DNA of 64,000 nt from assembly GCA_049841275.1 (NCBI GenBank), contig JASGDN010000047.1, forward strand, positions 62,001-126,000. Reading direction: 5' to 3'. The notes beneath the pieces are model-generated. The model saw only the letters and a list, made by a program, of their open reading frames with translations. It was not told the origin of the DNA and did not search any database. Made by a program: the position numbers and the translations under genes. Positions 34,980 to 44,137 of the stretch are shown piece after piece. The DNA comes from JASGDN01 sp049841275. GTDB taxonomy: Bacteria; Chloroflexota; Chloroflexia; Thermomicrobiales; UBA6265. Within the stretch, counting starts at the first letter, position 1, and each line of letters begins with the position of its first letter.

Positions 34980-35872
34980 GCGCACCGACCACGACCAACG
35001 ACCGGTGGGGACCGCTCCAGCACCCCAAGCCGAACCAGGGGCTTGCCCTCGGGCGGGTTGTCTCGGTGCTGCGATATATCGTGCTGATCGCGCTGGCCCT
35101 GCTCTTCCTGCTGCCGTTCTACATCATGATCCGGAATGCCTTCGCTACCCAGGCGGAGATCACTTCCTTCGACTGGGTGTGGTGGCCGAAGGAGATGCAG
35201 TGGTCCAACCTCACCAACCTGTTCAAGGAGAAGGAAGTCAACATGGGGCTCGGCCTGCGCAACTCCGCGTTGCTGGCAGGCTGTAATCTGGTGTTCCAGA
35301 CGCTCTTCGCCTCGATGGCTGGCTACGCCCTTGCCCGCATCCCCTTCCGTGGGTCCAGCGTCGTCTTCTCGGTGATTCTCCTGACCCTGATGGTCCCCGG
35401 AGCGGTGACCTTCGTGCCGTCCTACGTGGTGATCTCCGAGCTTGGCGGTGTGAACACCCTCTGGGGCGTGATCGTGCCGGGTCTGTTCAGCGCGTTCGCG
35501 ACCTTCCTCTTCCGCCAGTTCTACCTGGACTTCCCGAAGGACCTGGAGGAAGCAGGCCGGCTCGATGGCCTCAGCTACTACGGCGTCTACTTCCGGCTGC
35601 TGTTGCCGAACTCGATGGGCATCATGGCGGCGCTGGGCGTGCTGAGCTTCATCAACAGCTGGAACGCTTTCCTGTGGCCGTCCATCATCGGCCAGTCATC
35701 CGAAACGCGGACGGTGCAGGTGGTGCTCTCGATGTTCCTCACCGCGCAGACGATCAACCTCCCGGCGCTCTTCATGGGGGCGGTCGTGGCGGCCGCGCCG
35801 CTGGTGGTCGTCTTCATCTTCCTGCAGCGCTTCATCGTCCAGGGCGTCCGGATGTCGGGCATCAAGGGCTAG
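34976..35872 (+). CDS. Sugar ABC transporter permease, MalG-like
   Basis: Second membrane subunit of the importer (298 residues). FLLPFYIMIRNAFATQAEI follows the first helix; the EAA loop is DLEEAGRLDGLSYYGVYFRLLLP; and the C-terminus is FIVQGVRMSGIKG, the usual MalG-type ending. Its translation is coupled to the MalF-like gene. A DapA-family gene follows 251 bases later and may belong to the same catabolic unit. Confidence 0.92.
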   Translation: MSAPTTTNDRWGPLQHPKPNQGLALGRVVSVLRYIVLIALALLFLLPFYIMIRNAFATQAEITSFDWVWWPKEMQWSNLTNLFKEKEVNMGLGLRNSALLAGCNLVFQTLFASMAGYALARIPFRGSSVVFSVILLTLMVPGAVTFVPSYVVISELGGVNTLWGVIVPGLFSAFATFLFRQFYLDFPKDLEEAGRLDGLSYYGVYFRLLLPNSMGIMAALGVLSFINSWNAFLWPSIIGQSSETRTVQVVLSMFLTAQTINLPALFMGAVVAAAPLVVVFIFLQRFIVQGVRMSGIKG

Positions 35873-36123
35873 GTGGAGGAATGAGAAGAAACGAGGTGGG
35901 AGAAAAGAGCAACGGGGGTTTCGGGGAACTCGGTCGCTCGTAGAGCACCCATTGTGGGGCGCTGTGCCTGATTGCACGTTGGGATGTTCTGCGATACAAG
36001 GCTCTTTGCACAGGATCATCGACAGGAAGCCCGCAATGGCGACGCGAGATCAGCAACGCCTCTGCGTGGACTCTCGATACTCACGTCTCTCGCCTCGTTT
36101 CTCGCAAAAGGAGCGCTCCCACC

Positions 36124-37056
36124 ATGATCCCTGCCGACCTCAAGGGCATCATCCCGCCGGTTTCCACACCGCTGACCGCCGAGGGTGAGGTCTCCGTTCC
36201 CGACCTCGAACGCCTGCTGGACTTCCACCTTGCTTCCGGCGTCCACGGCCTCTTCATGCTCGGGTCCACCAGCGAGTCGATCGGGCTGACCGACGCTCAG
36301 CAGGAGACGGTCGTCGCGACCGCCGTCCGCAAGGCGAAGGGGAAGGTGCCTGTCCTCGCCGGCGCGATCGACTTCACCACCAACCGCGTGATCGACCGCG
36401 CGAGGCGGCACGAGGCGCTTGGCATTGATGGGCATGTGGTCCTCGCGCCGTTCTATATCAAGCCGTCGGCCGCTGAGATCGTCCGCCACTTCTCGCTGGT
36501 CGCCGATGCGGTCTCCGTCCCGGTGATGGCCTACGACATTCCCGGCGCGGTTCAGACCAAGATCGACCGCGGCACCCTGCGTACGCTGGCGAAGGCCGGG
36601 GCGATCGTCGGCGTGAAGGACAGCAGCGGGCAGGAGGCGAACTTCCGGGGCGTCCTGCTCGACAATGCCGACCTGCCTGATTTTCGCGTCTTCACTGGTT
36701 CCGAGCTGATGGCCGATATCGCTCTGGTGCTCGGTGCCGCCGGGGTCGTTCCCGGCCTCGGGAATGTCGATCCGGCCGGCTACGTTCGCCTCTACGATGC
36801 CTTCGTCGCGGGCGATGCGGCGGCCGTCCGGGCGGAACAGGACCGGCTCTACCGGCTCTTCTCGATCGCCTCGGTGGCGCAACGCCCGGAAATCGGCTGG
36901 TCGGCGGCGGCATGGGGCAGCTTCAAGGCCGCGTTGAAGCTGCGGCACGTCATCACCAATGCCGATCCCACCGCGCCGATGTCTCCCCTCACCGGGGAGG
37001 AGACTGCTCGCATCGCGGCCATCCTGGAGGAGGTCGGCCTTGGAGCGTCCTCCTGA
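36124..37056 (+). CDS. DapA-family dihydrodipicolinate synthase / N-acetylneuraminate lyase-like aldolase
   Basis: Cytoplasmic class I aldolase of 310 residues. The Schiff-base Lys is Lys165 in VGVKDSSG, the catalytic Tyr is Tyr137 in AYDIPG (YNVP in DapA), and the carboxylate-binding loop is GSTSE (GTTGE in DapA). The change to GSTSE and its place after a sugar importer make a keto-acid aldolase or dehydratase role more likely than lysine synthesis, but this is inference. AAAAGGAGC precedes the ATG. Length is normal for the family. Confidence 0.86.
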   Translation: MIPADLKGIIPPVSTPLTAEGEVSVPDLERLLDFHLASGVHGLFMLGSTSESIGLTDAQQETVVATAVRKAKGKVPVLAGAIDFTTNRVIDRARRHEALGIDGHVVLAPFYIKPSAAEIVRHFSLVADAVSVPVMAYDIPGAVQTKIDRGTLRTLAKAGAIVGVKDSSGQEANFRGVLLDNADLPDFRVFTGSELMADIALVLGAAGVVPGLGNVDPAGYVRLYDAFVAGDAAAVRAEQDRLYRLFSIASVAQRPEIGWSAAAWGSFKAALKLRHVITNADPTAPMSPLTGEETARIAAILEEVGLGASS

Positions 37057-37212
37057 AGGCTTCTATTCGACCGTTGACTACCCGAATCGCGCGGATGCGA
37101 ATCGCTCGCATAGGGCGCGGTTTGTGCGACCATCCAGGGAACGATCCGCACTGGATACCCTGTGGACACGCCACGCAGGATATCTCCTGTATCGTATGGA
37201 GGATCTGGTTTC

Positions 37213-37677
37213 ATGCAATTGAGTGGTGACTACACGCTGTCCGCCTCACCGGAGGCCGTCTACCGGGCGATGCTTGATCCGGAGGTCCTGAAGGCCTGCC
37301 TACCTGGCTGCGAGAGCCTGACCGAGGTCGGCCCGGATGAATACGACGCGGTGATGACGATCGGCATCGGCATGATCAAGGGCCGCTACGGCGGGCACGT
37401 CAAGATCAGCGACAAGCAGGAGCCGAGCAGCTTCACCATGCTGGTGGAAGGCAAGGGGCCGCAGGGCCAGATCGGAGGCGAGGGCAAGATCACGCTCGCC
37501 CCGACCGACGACGGTGGCACGCACCTGACCTGGGTTGGCGGTGCCAATGTCCGCGGCGTGCTTGCCCGCATCGGCGGGCGCGTCATCCAGCCGGCGGCGA
37601 AGACCATCGTCAACAAGTTCTTCGGCGAGCTGAACGACCGCTTCGCCGCCGAGGCCGCCGGCACTGCGGCCGTTTGA
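37213..37677 (+). CDS. coxG: CoxG-like SRPBCC protein (CO dehydrogenase subunit G family)
   Basis: A 154-residue START-like protein. The opening MQLSGDYTLSASPEAVYRAM, then DPEVLKACLPGCESLTEVG, and the later GGEGKITLAPTDDGGTHLTW are typical of CoxG. In Oligotropha CoxG recruits CO dehydrogenase to the membrane; the C-terminal membrane-binding tail of that protein is absent here. ATG 37213 follows GGAGG by nine bases. It lies just before the iron-sulfur and FAD subunits of a molybdenum hydroxylase, as in many cox-type clusters. Confidence 0.88.
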   Translation: MQLSGDYTLSASPEAVYRAMLDPEVLKACLPGCESLTEVGPDEYDAVMTIGIGMIKGRYGGHVKISDKQEPSSFTMLVEGKGPQGQIGGEGKITLAPTDDGGTHLTWVGGANVRGVLARIGGRVIQPAAKTIVNKFFGELNDRFAAEAAGTAAV

Positions 37678-37837
37678 CGTGTGCTACCGGTGGCGCGCAC
37701 GTGATGCGTGGCCGTGTCATAACGCCGGTCGCGTGTCGCGCGGTGCATCGTTCGCGGGGGCTGGCCCTATGCCGGTCCGCCGCGAGGGTGGCCGTACTCC
37801 CACACTGTCTCCCGATCCGACGGAAGGACCCATCCCG

Positions 37838-38359
37838 ATGACCGATACAACAATTCCCAAGGTGGATGTATCCACGACCGTCAATGGCCAGCGCCGAACG
37901 GCTTCGGTCGAGCCACGTACCTTGCTCGTCCACATGCTTCGCGAGCAGTTGAACCTCACCGGCACGCATACCGGTTGTGAGACCGGGCAGTGCGGCGCCT
38001 GCACCGTGCTGCTGGACGGCGAGGCGGTGAAGAGCTGCATGGTGCTGGCCGTGCAGGCGGAAGGTCATGAGGTCACGACGATCGAGGGCGTGGCCCCGCG
38101 CGGAACGCTCCATCCAATCCAGCAGGCGTTCTGGGAAGAGCATGGCCTGCAATGTGGCTACTGCACGCCGGGGATGATCCTGTCGTCGCTGTCGCTGCTG
38201 AAGGACAATCCGGAGCCGACCGAGGCCGAGATCCGGCATGCGCTGGAAGGTAACATCTGCCGCTGCACCGGATACCAGAGCATCGTGAAATCCGTGCTCT
38301 CTGCATCCGAGCGTATCAAGCGCGGCGATACGCCCCAGCCGCTTCCCACCGGCGACTGA
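37838..38359 (+). CDS. coxS: Molybdenum hydroxylase [2Fe-2S] subunit (CoxS type)
   Basis: Electron-transfer subunit of a xanthine oxidase/CO dehydrogenase-type enzyme, 173 residues. The plant-type ferredoxin cluster is in GCETGQCGACTVLLDG with a fourth Cys in KSCMVLA. The second cluster uses CGYCTPGM and CRCTGYQSI. ATG 37838 is used because CGGAAGGA lies nearby and the family starts here. Followed by the FAD subunit. Which substrate is oxidised cannot be told without the missing large subunit. Confidence 0.92.
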   Translation: MTDTTIPKVDVSTTVNGQRRTASVEPRTLLVHMLREQLNLTGTHTGCETGQCGACTVLLDGEAVKSCMVLAVQAEGHEVTTIEGVAPRGTLHPIQQAFWEEHGLQCGYCTPGMILSSLSLLKDNPEPTEAEIRHALEGNICRCTGYQSIVKSVLSASERIKRGDTPQPLPTGD

Positions 38360-38426
38360 GCCGGGCGTTCGGAATTCGCACATCCTCGTTCCTCGTCCGT
38401 CTCGCACGCATCCGGAGGTTCCAGCC

Positions 38427-39293
38427 GTGCATCCCTATCCCTTCGCCTACCACCGCGCCACGTCGGTCGAGGATGCGGTGAGCGCCCTCGCCGAGCACGA
38501 GGACGACGGCAAGTTGCTGGCCGGAGGTCAGAGCCTTCTGCCAGTCATGAAGCTGCGCCTCGCCTCGCCGGGCACGATCATCGACATCACGGGCCTGACC
38601 GAGTTGCGTGGCGTCTCCCTCGTTGGTGAGGCGGCTGAGATCGGTGCCCTTACGACGCACCACGACATCGAGACCGATGCCACGCTCGCCGAGCATCTCC
38701 CGTTGCTCCCGGCGATCGCCCATGTCGTCGGCGATCAGCAAGTCCGGCATCGTGGCACCTTCGGGGGCACACTCGCCCACGCCGATGCGGCCGGCGACTA
38801 TCCGGCCGGCGTCCTTGCGCTCGGTGCGGAGGTCGTCGTGCAGGGGCCGGACGGCGAGCGGGCGATCCCGATCGACGAGTTCTTCCTCGGGTTCCTCACG
38901 ACTGCGCTGGCGCCGAACGAGCTCATCACGCGCGTCCGCATTCCGGTCCCACCTGCCGGAACCGGCTGGAGCTATCAGAAGCTTGCGAACCCGGCCTCGG
39001 GCTACGCCATTGTCGGGGTGGCGGTGCTGGTGGCGACGGGCAGCGATGGTGCGGTCGAGTCGCTGCGCATCGGGATCACCGGGGCGTCGGACATCGCCTA
39101 TCGTCCGGCCGCAACCGAGGATGCGTTGGTTGGAACGACGCCGAACGCCGATACGATCAGGGCCGCTGCGGCGCTCGCGACCGATGGTGTGGACATCCTT
39201 GGCGACCAGCACGCGCCGGCTGAGTATCGCGCCCGTGTGACGCAGAACCTCGTGCGCCGTGCCATCGAGGACGCTCTCTCGAAGGTGGGCTGA
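38427..39293 (+). CDS. coxM: Molybdenum hydroxylase FAD-binding subunit (CoxM type)
   Basis: A 288-residue flavoprotein subunit. FAD-binding blocks are GGQSLLPVMKLRL near the N-terminus (AGGQS motif) and RHRGTFGGTLAHADAAGDYP (TIGG motif, here TFGG). The C-terminal CODH_C-like region starts around VSLRIGITG-like VESLRIGITGA. GTG 38427 follows GGAGG by nine bases. No gene for the molybdopterin-binding large subunit lies next to it on either side; transcription probably ends at the hairpin 150 bases downstream. Confidence 0.92.
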   Translation: MHPYPFAYHRATSVEDAVSALAEHEDDGKLLAGGQSLLPVMKLRLASPGTIIDITGLTELRGVSLVGEAAEIGALTTHHDIETDATLAEHLPLLPAIAHVVGDQQVRHRGTFGGTLAHADAAGDYPAGVLALGAEVVVQGPDGERAIPIDEFFLGFLTTALAPNELITRVRIPVPPAGTGWSYQKLANPASGYAIVGVAVLVATGSDGAVESLRIGITGASDIAYRPAATEDALVGTTPNADTIRAAAALATDGVDILGDQHAPAEYRARVTQNLVRRAIEDALSKVG

Positions 39294-39444
39294 TGGGCCT
39301 GGCGCTCATGCGCGTACGCAGGCTTCTTGTGTACACGACATCGTGAGTGGACCATATCACTTGACGTGGTTTCGCTTTCGAGGAGACGGGGCACGTTGGC
39401 CCTTCCTGTGAACGCGACGCGATGCGGAAACAACCGATTGTTCG

Positions 39445-39472
39445 GAAGGCGAACCCGACGTGGTTCGCCTTC
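39445..39472. terminator. Strong hairpin after coxM
   Basis: A perfect 11-bp stem GAAGGCGAACC/GGTTCGCCTTC (39445-39455 and 39462-39472) with a 6-base loop lies between convergent genes. Similar hairpins are at 54494 and 21937. Confidence 0.6.
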
Positions 39473-39537
39473 GTGTTCGCATGGGCCACATCAACGAGAT
39501 GGACTATGGCTGTCGGCCCTGTGGAAGGCCGTTTTTC

Positions 39538-39996
39538 TCACTCGTCCACCCGCTCCTGATGCGCGTGGACGAGCATCGCCGTCGCAAACTCCTTGCGCCG
39601 GAAGAAGAGGCGAATCTCCCGCCACAGGTCCGGATCGTTGCGGCCGATCTCCAGCAGCCGGTCCGAGAAGACGATATCTCCCCGCGCTCGCTGCTCGGTC
39701 ATGAACTCGGTGGAAAGCAGTTCCGCCATGTAGACCGGGCCGATGTCGGAGAACTTCTCACGGTAATACTCGCGGAGTTTCGCGATTCCCTCCACGTCCA
39801 GCGTCGAGCCATCGTCTGCCGTGAACGCCGTTCGCCAGTCGACCGCCGCCAGCAGCTCGTCCAGCAGCGTGACTTGCTCGCCCTTGCGGACGCGTTCCAG
39901 CAGGGCATCGACCTTCGCGCGGTCGTAGGGCAGTTCGTGCGGAGTTTCGGGCAGCGCGATGGATGATGGCGATGAGGGAGGTGTGCGGTCGTTCAT
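39538..39996 (-). CDS. Hypothetical protein, function not recognised
   Basis: A 152-residue protein, rich in charged residues and without signal or membrane segments, so cytoplasmic. A Ser/Pro-rich N-terminus leads to a mostly helical body (KVDALLERVRKGEQVTLLDELLAAVDW) and a basic C-terminal part (WREIRLFFRRKEFATAMLV). I do not recognise a family. Codon use fits its neighbours, and the absence of stops plus the start at 39996 are the main reasons to call it. It faces the cox genes and a divergent PBP gene. Confidence 0.6.
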   Translation of the reverse strand: MNDRTPPSSPSSIALPETPHELPYDRAKVDALLERVRKGEQVTLLDELLAAVDWRTAFTADDGSTLDVEGIAKLREYYREKFSDIGPVYMAELLSTEFMTEQRARGDIVFSDRLLEIGRNDPDLWREIRLFFRRKEFATAMLVHAHQERVDE

Positions 39997-40351
39997 GAGG
40001 ATTTCTGCGCCTTTTCGGGTCGATCCTTCAGCCGGGCGGTCGATGATGGGGAGGTTGTAGCATGCCCGCCGGTCCGGCCTCCACCCGCCGTCCGGGTGGG
40101 GCTCCGGTGCGCGCCGAAACCGTGGCACGCCCTCGCGCGTATGAGCGAGTGACCGCGTTCCGGGACCTGCACCCCGGCAGTTCGGTGCGCTACCCGGCCA
40201 ACCCGCTACAATTCCCCATCCGGCATCGCCCGTGCAGGGCGAGGACCCCAACGATCCCTCTTGCCGGAATGTCGCCTCGATCGGCCGACGGCTCGCGTTT
40301 TCCTCAACATCGGCCACTGACTACGAGCCGCGTCCCGGGAGCATCCCTTTC
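39997..40351. other. Intergenic region upstream of the PBP gene
   Basis: About 355 bases between divergent genes. No clear promoter, repeat or RNA structure was recognised. Confidence 0.4.
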
Positions 40352-43060
40352 ATGAGTCATGGTCGCATCAGCCGCGCCAGCCAGCGCCATCCCGATGCCC
40401 GTCGTCGGCAGGCCCGCTACGGAAAGACCCGCTACGGGCAGAAGTCCGCGTCGCTGCCTCCGCATCTGCTGCGAGGCGCCAGTGGCCGCGGGGAGAAGAA
40501 ACGCTTCTGGGACATTCCGAAGATCCTGATGCTCACCACGGCAGTGGCCGGTGTGCTGGCGATCGTCTTTGTCGCCATCACGGTCATCACCGGCGTTATC
40601 GGCGCCTTCGCCACCGTCAATGCCTACAAGGATGTCAACAAGGATCTCCCGAACGCCGCCGAGGTGTCCGCGCAGACGTTCCAGACCACACGCATCTACG
40701 ACCGCAACGGGACGCTGCTCCAGGAAGTCGACAATCCCGATTACGGTTGGCGCACCTATGTCTCCTACGACAACATCTCCCAGTACCTGATCGATGCCAC
40801 TGTCGCCGCCGAGGACTCCACGTTCTGGACGAATCAGGGCGTGGAGCCCGTCGCCATCATCCGCGGCGGCCTCATCAATCTCTCCGGTGCCGGCAGCTCC
40901 GGCGGCTCCACCATCACCCAGCAGCTGGTCCGTGCCATCTATCCGGACCAGATCAGCGCGCTCGACATCAGCTACACGCGCAAGATCCGCGAGGCGATGG
41001 CGGCCTATGCCTTGGCGAAGGAGTATTCGAAGCGGGACATCATGACGATGTACCTGAACCAGATCTACTATGGCGCGCGCTCCTACGGGATCGAGGCCGC
41101 CTCGCAGACCTACTTCAACAAGCACGCCAAGGACCTCACGCTCGCCGAGGCGTCGTTGCTGGCCGGTCTGCCGCAGGCTCCGTCCTACTACGAGCCGTCC
41201 GATCCGGACAAGTTCGAGATCGCCAAGAAGCGCCAGCAATACGTGCTCGACCAGATGGTGAAGTATCGCTACATCACCCGCGAGGAGGCTGATGCCGCCT
41301 TCGCCGAGCCGCTGCATCCCAGCAACGTCCGCACCGGCGCCATCCAGAACGCCCCGCATTTCACCGAGTACGTCAAGCAGTACGTCATCGACCACTATGG
41401 GGAGGATGCGCTCTACAGCGGGCTCCAGATCACCACCAGCATCGACCTGCCGTTGCAGGCCGAGGCCGAGCAGATCGTTGCCAATGGCGTCGCCAACATG
41501 GCGCAATACGACAAGAACAACGGCGCGATGGTCGTGATGGTCCCGTGGAGCGGCGAGATCCTGGCGATGGTCGGGTCCGCGGACTTCAACAACGCCATCA
41601 TCGGCGGGCAGGTGAACTACGCCACCAGTCTCATCCAGCCGGGTTCCTCCATGAAACCCATCGTCTACGCCGCTGCCTTCGAGAAGGGATGGAATCCAGG
41701 CACGGTCCTCCTCGACGTGCCGACGACGTGGAAGGTCGATGGGCAGCCCGACTACAAGCCGAACAACTATTCCGGCCTCTCGTATGGCGCTGTGACCGTG
41801 CGCACCTCACTGGCGAACTCGCTGAACATCCCGGCGGTGCTTGCCACCGACTACGTCGGTGTGCAGGGTGTGATGGATACGGCCCGCAAGATGGGCATCG
41901 TGGACAGCCTGCAGGAGGATGCGGGCTACTATGGCCTCTCCATCGGTCTCGGTGCCGGGGAGGTCCAGTTGCTCGAGCACACCAACGCCTACGCCACCCT
42001 GGCCAACAACGGCACCTATGTCCCCGCCAGTCCGATTCTCGAGATCAAGGATTCGCAGGGGAACGTTCTCTACGACCACAATGCGAACCAGGTGCGGAAG
42101 GAGGCGAAACAGGCCGTTCCGGCCGGCAACGCCTATCAGGTCACGTCGATCCTCACGGACAACGATGCCCGCGCGATGGTCTTCACCAAGGACAACCTCT
42201 TCGGCAACACCCAGTCGCAGCTTGGCCGTCCCACGGCCGCGAAGTCCGGCACCACCGAGGACTGGAAAGACCTCTGGACGATGGGCTACACGACTGATGT
42301 TGCGGTCGGTGTCTGGGTCGGCAAGAGCGGCGATAGCGGTCAGGGGCAGATCTACGAGATCGACGGTATCCAGGCCGCCGGTCCCATCTGGCAACAGATG
42401 ATGCTGGAGATTCACAACAACCCGGACTTCTCCAAACTCCTGGTCGGGCCGGACGGGAATCCCGTCGCCAAGGATTTCCCCGTGCCGAATACCGTGAGCA
42501 AGCAGGACATCTGCGCGACAACGGGGCAGAAGGCCGGTAGCGGCAAGACATCCCAGGAGTGGGTCGTCAAGGGTCAGGAGCCGACACGTGCGTGTGGTGA
42601 GCTCGACGCCTGGCAAACGAAGCAGCTCGACAACGCGCTCAAGCAGATGCAGAGTGGCTCCGCGAAATGGGCGTCCGGTGCGCTCAGCAGTCTCAGCGAG
42701 TATGCCCGGGCGGTTGGCAAGACCAATGTCCCTGTCGTTGCCAATGACGATGAGGGTAACGGCGATACGTCGTCGAGCGGGGCGGATGGAACGGGCGAGA
42801 CTGGGGGCGGGGAAACGACCGGCACCGGCGAGACGAGTGGCGGCGACGTGACGACGAACGACGATAGCACGACGAACGGCGACAGCACGACGAACGGCGA
42901 TAGCACGACGAACGGCGACAGCACGACGACGGAGCCGACATCGCCGCCGATCGAGCCGAATCCCACTCAGCCAGCCAGCACCGACCCGGTGGTGACGGAA
43001 GAACCGATCCCGACCACCCAACCGCTTGGGCTCGGTCCGCCCGGTACAGACACGGCGTAA
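40352..43060 (+). CDS. Class A penicillin-binding protein (PBP1A-like)
   Basis: Bifunctional wall polymerase of 902 residues anchored by one N-terminal membrane helix (about residues 55-85). The glycosyltransferase domain has the catalytic Glu154 in EDSTFW and the GGSTITQQLVR block. The transpeptidase domain has Ser432-x-x-Lys435 (SSMK), SLN as the SxN motif and Lys631 in KSGTT. The C-terminus is a low-complexity Gly/Thr/Asp/Pro tail with DSTTNG repeats, outside the cell. ATG 40352 is chosen; an in-frame ATG 120 bases upstream has no ribosome site. A 20-bp stem terminator begins right at the stop codon. Confidence 0.93.
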   Translation: MSHGRISRASQRHPDARRRQARYGKTRYGQKSASLPPHLLRGASGRGEKKRFWDIPKILMLTTAVAGVLAIVFVAITVITGVIGAFATVNAYKDVNKDLPNAAEVSAQTFQTTRIYDRNGTLLQEVDNPDYGWRTYVSYDNISQYLIDATVAAEDSTFWTNQGVEPVAIIRGGLINLSGAGSSGGSTITQQLVRAIYPDQISALDISYTRKIREAMAAYALAKEYSKRDIMTMYLNQIYYGARSYGIEAASQTYFNKHAKDLTLAEASLLAGLPQAPSYYEPSDPDKFEIAKKRQQYVLDQMVKYRYITREEADAAFAEPLHPSNVRTGAIQNAPHFTEYVKQYVIDHYGEDALYSGLQITTSIDLPLQAEAEQIVANGVANMAQYDKNNGAMVVMVPWSGEILAMVGSADFNNAIIGGQVNYATSLIQPGSSMKPIVYAAAFEKGWNPGTVLLDVPTTWKVDGQPDYKPNNYSGLSYGAVTVRTSLANSLNIPAVLATDYVGVQGVMDTARKMGIVDSLQEDAGYYGLSIGLGAGEVQLLEHTNAYATLANNGTYVPASPILEIKDSQGNVLYDHNANQVRKEAKQAVPAGNAYQVTSILTDNDARAMVFTKDNLFGNTQSQLGRPTAAKSGTTEDWKDLWTMGYTTDVAVGVWVGKSGDSGQGQIYEIDGIQAAGPIWQQMMLEIHNNPDFSKLLVGPDGNPVAKDFPVPNTVSKQDICATTGQKAGSGKTSQEWVVKGQEPTRACGELDAWQTKQLDNALKQMQSGSAKWASGALSSLSEYARAVGKTNVPVVANDDEGNGDTSSSGADGTGETGGGETTGTGETSGGDVTTNDDSTTNGDSTTNGDSTTNGDSTTTEPTSPPIEPNPTQPASTDPVVTEEPIPTTQPLGLGPPGTDTA
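42863..42934 (+). repeat. 18-bp tandem repeat in the PBP tail
   Basis: About four copies of an 18-bp unit encoding DSTTNG, alternating GAC and GAT at the Asp codon; the last copy diverges to DSTTTE. The number of copies is likely to vary between strains. Confidence 0.8.
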
Positions 43061-43105
43061 GGACAGAGAGACGGCCTCCCAATGCGGGAGGCCGTCTCTC
43101 TGTCC
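43061..43105. terminator. Long bidirectional hairpin terminator
   Basis: A perfect 20-bp inverted repeat (arms 43061-43080 and 43086-43105) with loop AATGC starts on the first base after the PBP stop codon and ends twelve bases before the stop of the convergent Lrp gene. Confidence 0.85.
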
Positions 43106-43116
43106 GCGAGGCTTGC

Positions 43117-43719
43117 CTACAGGTCCTCGTCGCCTTCGCCGTCCGCCGTGTGATCGGCATCGCCATCGTCATCCCGGATGGGCGTCGCTCCGGGACGGGT
43201 TGGCGTGGCGTCCATCCGCATGGCCGAGCGGCGCCGGCGGCGGGTGAGACGCGTGCGCTGGCTGACTGCCCCTTCTGGCGGCACGATCGGGGCGTCCTGG
43301 ATCGGGGCGGAGAGCACGATGCTTGTTGAGCAACGCGCGCCAAGCTCCGCGAGCTCGTCAACCAGCCGCTCCAGCTCATCCGTGGATGTGACATTGACCC
43401 TGATGAGGAACGAACGGTCGCCCGTCGTGCGCAGGCACTCCACCACGGAGGGGTCCGTCCGGAGGCGATCGAGGAAGCGATCGCTGTTACGACGGTCGAT
43501 GTCGGCGGCGATCAGGGCGGACAGCGGGCGCCCGATGGCGGCAGGGTCCACGATGGCGCGATACCCTGCCAGCACACCGCGTTCCTCCAGGCGGCGCACA
43601 CGCTCGATCATGGCGGGGCTGGACAGCCCGACCCGTTCGGCGAGCGCCTTCATGGTGAGACGGCCGTTTGCCTGCAGCTCGGACAGAATGCGCTCATCCA
43701 GCGTATCGATGGTCGACAC
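43117..43719 (-). CDS. Lrp/AsnC-family transcriptional regulator
   Basis: A 200-residue regulator with the Lrp HTH at the N-terminus (DTLDERILSELQANGRLTMK, then LAERVGLSSPAMIERVRRLEERGVLAGYRAIVDP) and the RAM effector domain (CLRTTGDRSFLIRVNVTSTDELERLVDEL). The C-terminal 50 residues are a basic stretch (RTRLTRRRRRSAMRMD) and then an acidic tail, neither typical of Lrp, and could add DNA or partner binding. GTG 43719 follows AAGGAG by five bases; ATG 43746 is the alternative. Its target is unknown. Confidence 0.87.
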   Translation of the reverse strand: MSTIDTLDERILSELQANGRLTMKALAERVGLSSPAMIERVRRLEERGVLAGYRAIVDPAAIGRPLSALIAADIDRRNSDRFLDRLRTDPSVVECLRTTGDRSFLIRVNVTSTDELERLVDELAELGARCSTSIVLSAPIQDAPIVPPEGAVSQRTRLTRRRRRSAMRMDATPTRPGATPIRDDDGDADHTADGEGDEDL

Positions 43720-44137
43720 AGGGGCTCCTTCTCTGCGTATGCACATCGATCACGATTCGTGTCACGCCCTCGGCCCACGATGCAAGACGACGATCTCGTG
43801 TATACCGACGATCCATTACGAATGAAAAGTGTAGCCGATGCGAAGAACATGAGCAAGATAGGCCCGTTCGCCTTGTTTCCTGAAAGTCAAGTTATGTCCG
43901 TTCAGGTGCTCGACTCTGGAGGATGCAAACGAATCGCTCGGATCACCTTCCAACTCGCCTATAGCGGCGTCCGTACCGGCTGCTACGAGGGGGTGGTCTT
44001 CCGTTGTTGGGGCGATCACCGGTCGGGGCGATCACCGACTGTGGTTGGTCCTGCCTACTGGCTACCACGACCATTTTCGCTCTGACTTGGCACAGGCCAT
44101 CACACCCGGACCGACCTCGCGTCGATCCAGTCTCGGC
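43720..44137. other. Intergenic region with short repeats
   Basis: No gene is supported. GGGGCGATCACCG occurs twice in tandem at 44009-44036, and a decayed CTCGT-type hairpin (GGACCGAC, loop CTCGC, GTCGATCC) lies at 44108-44128, near the end of gatD. Confidence 0.4.

Noticed and set aside
42863..42934. CRISPR-like short repeats
   Set aside because: The repeats are in frame, without spacers, and code for the low-complexity tail of the PBP.
43747..44137. Short frames between the Lrp and gatD genes
   Set aside because: No ribosome sites, no domains, and repeat-type DNA; regarded as non-coding.
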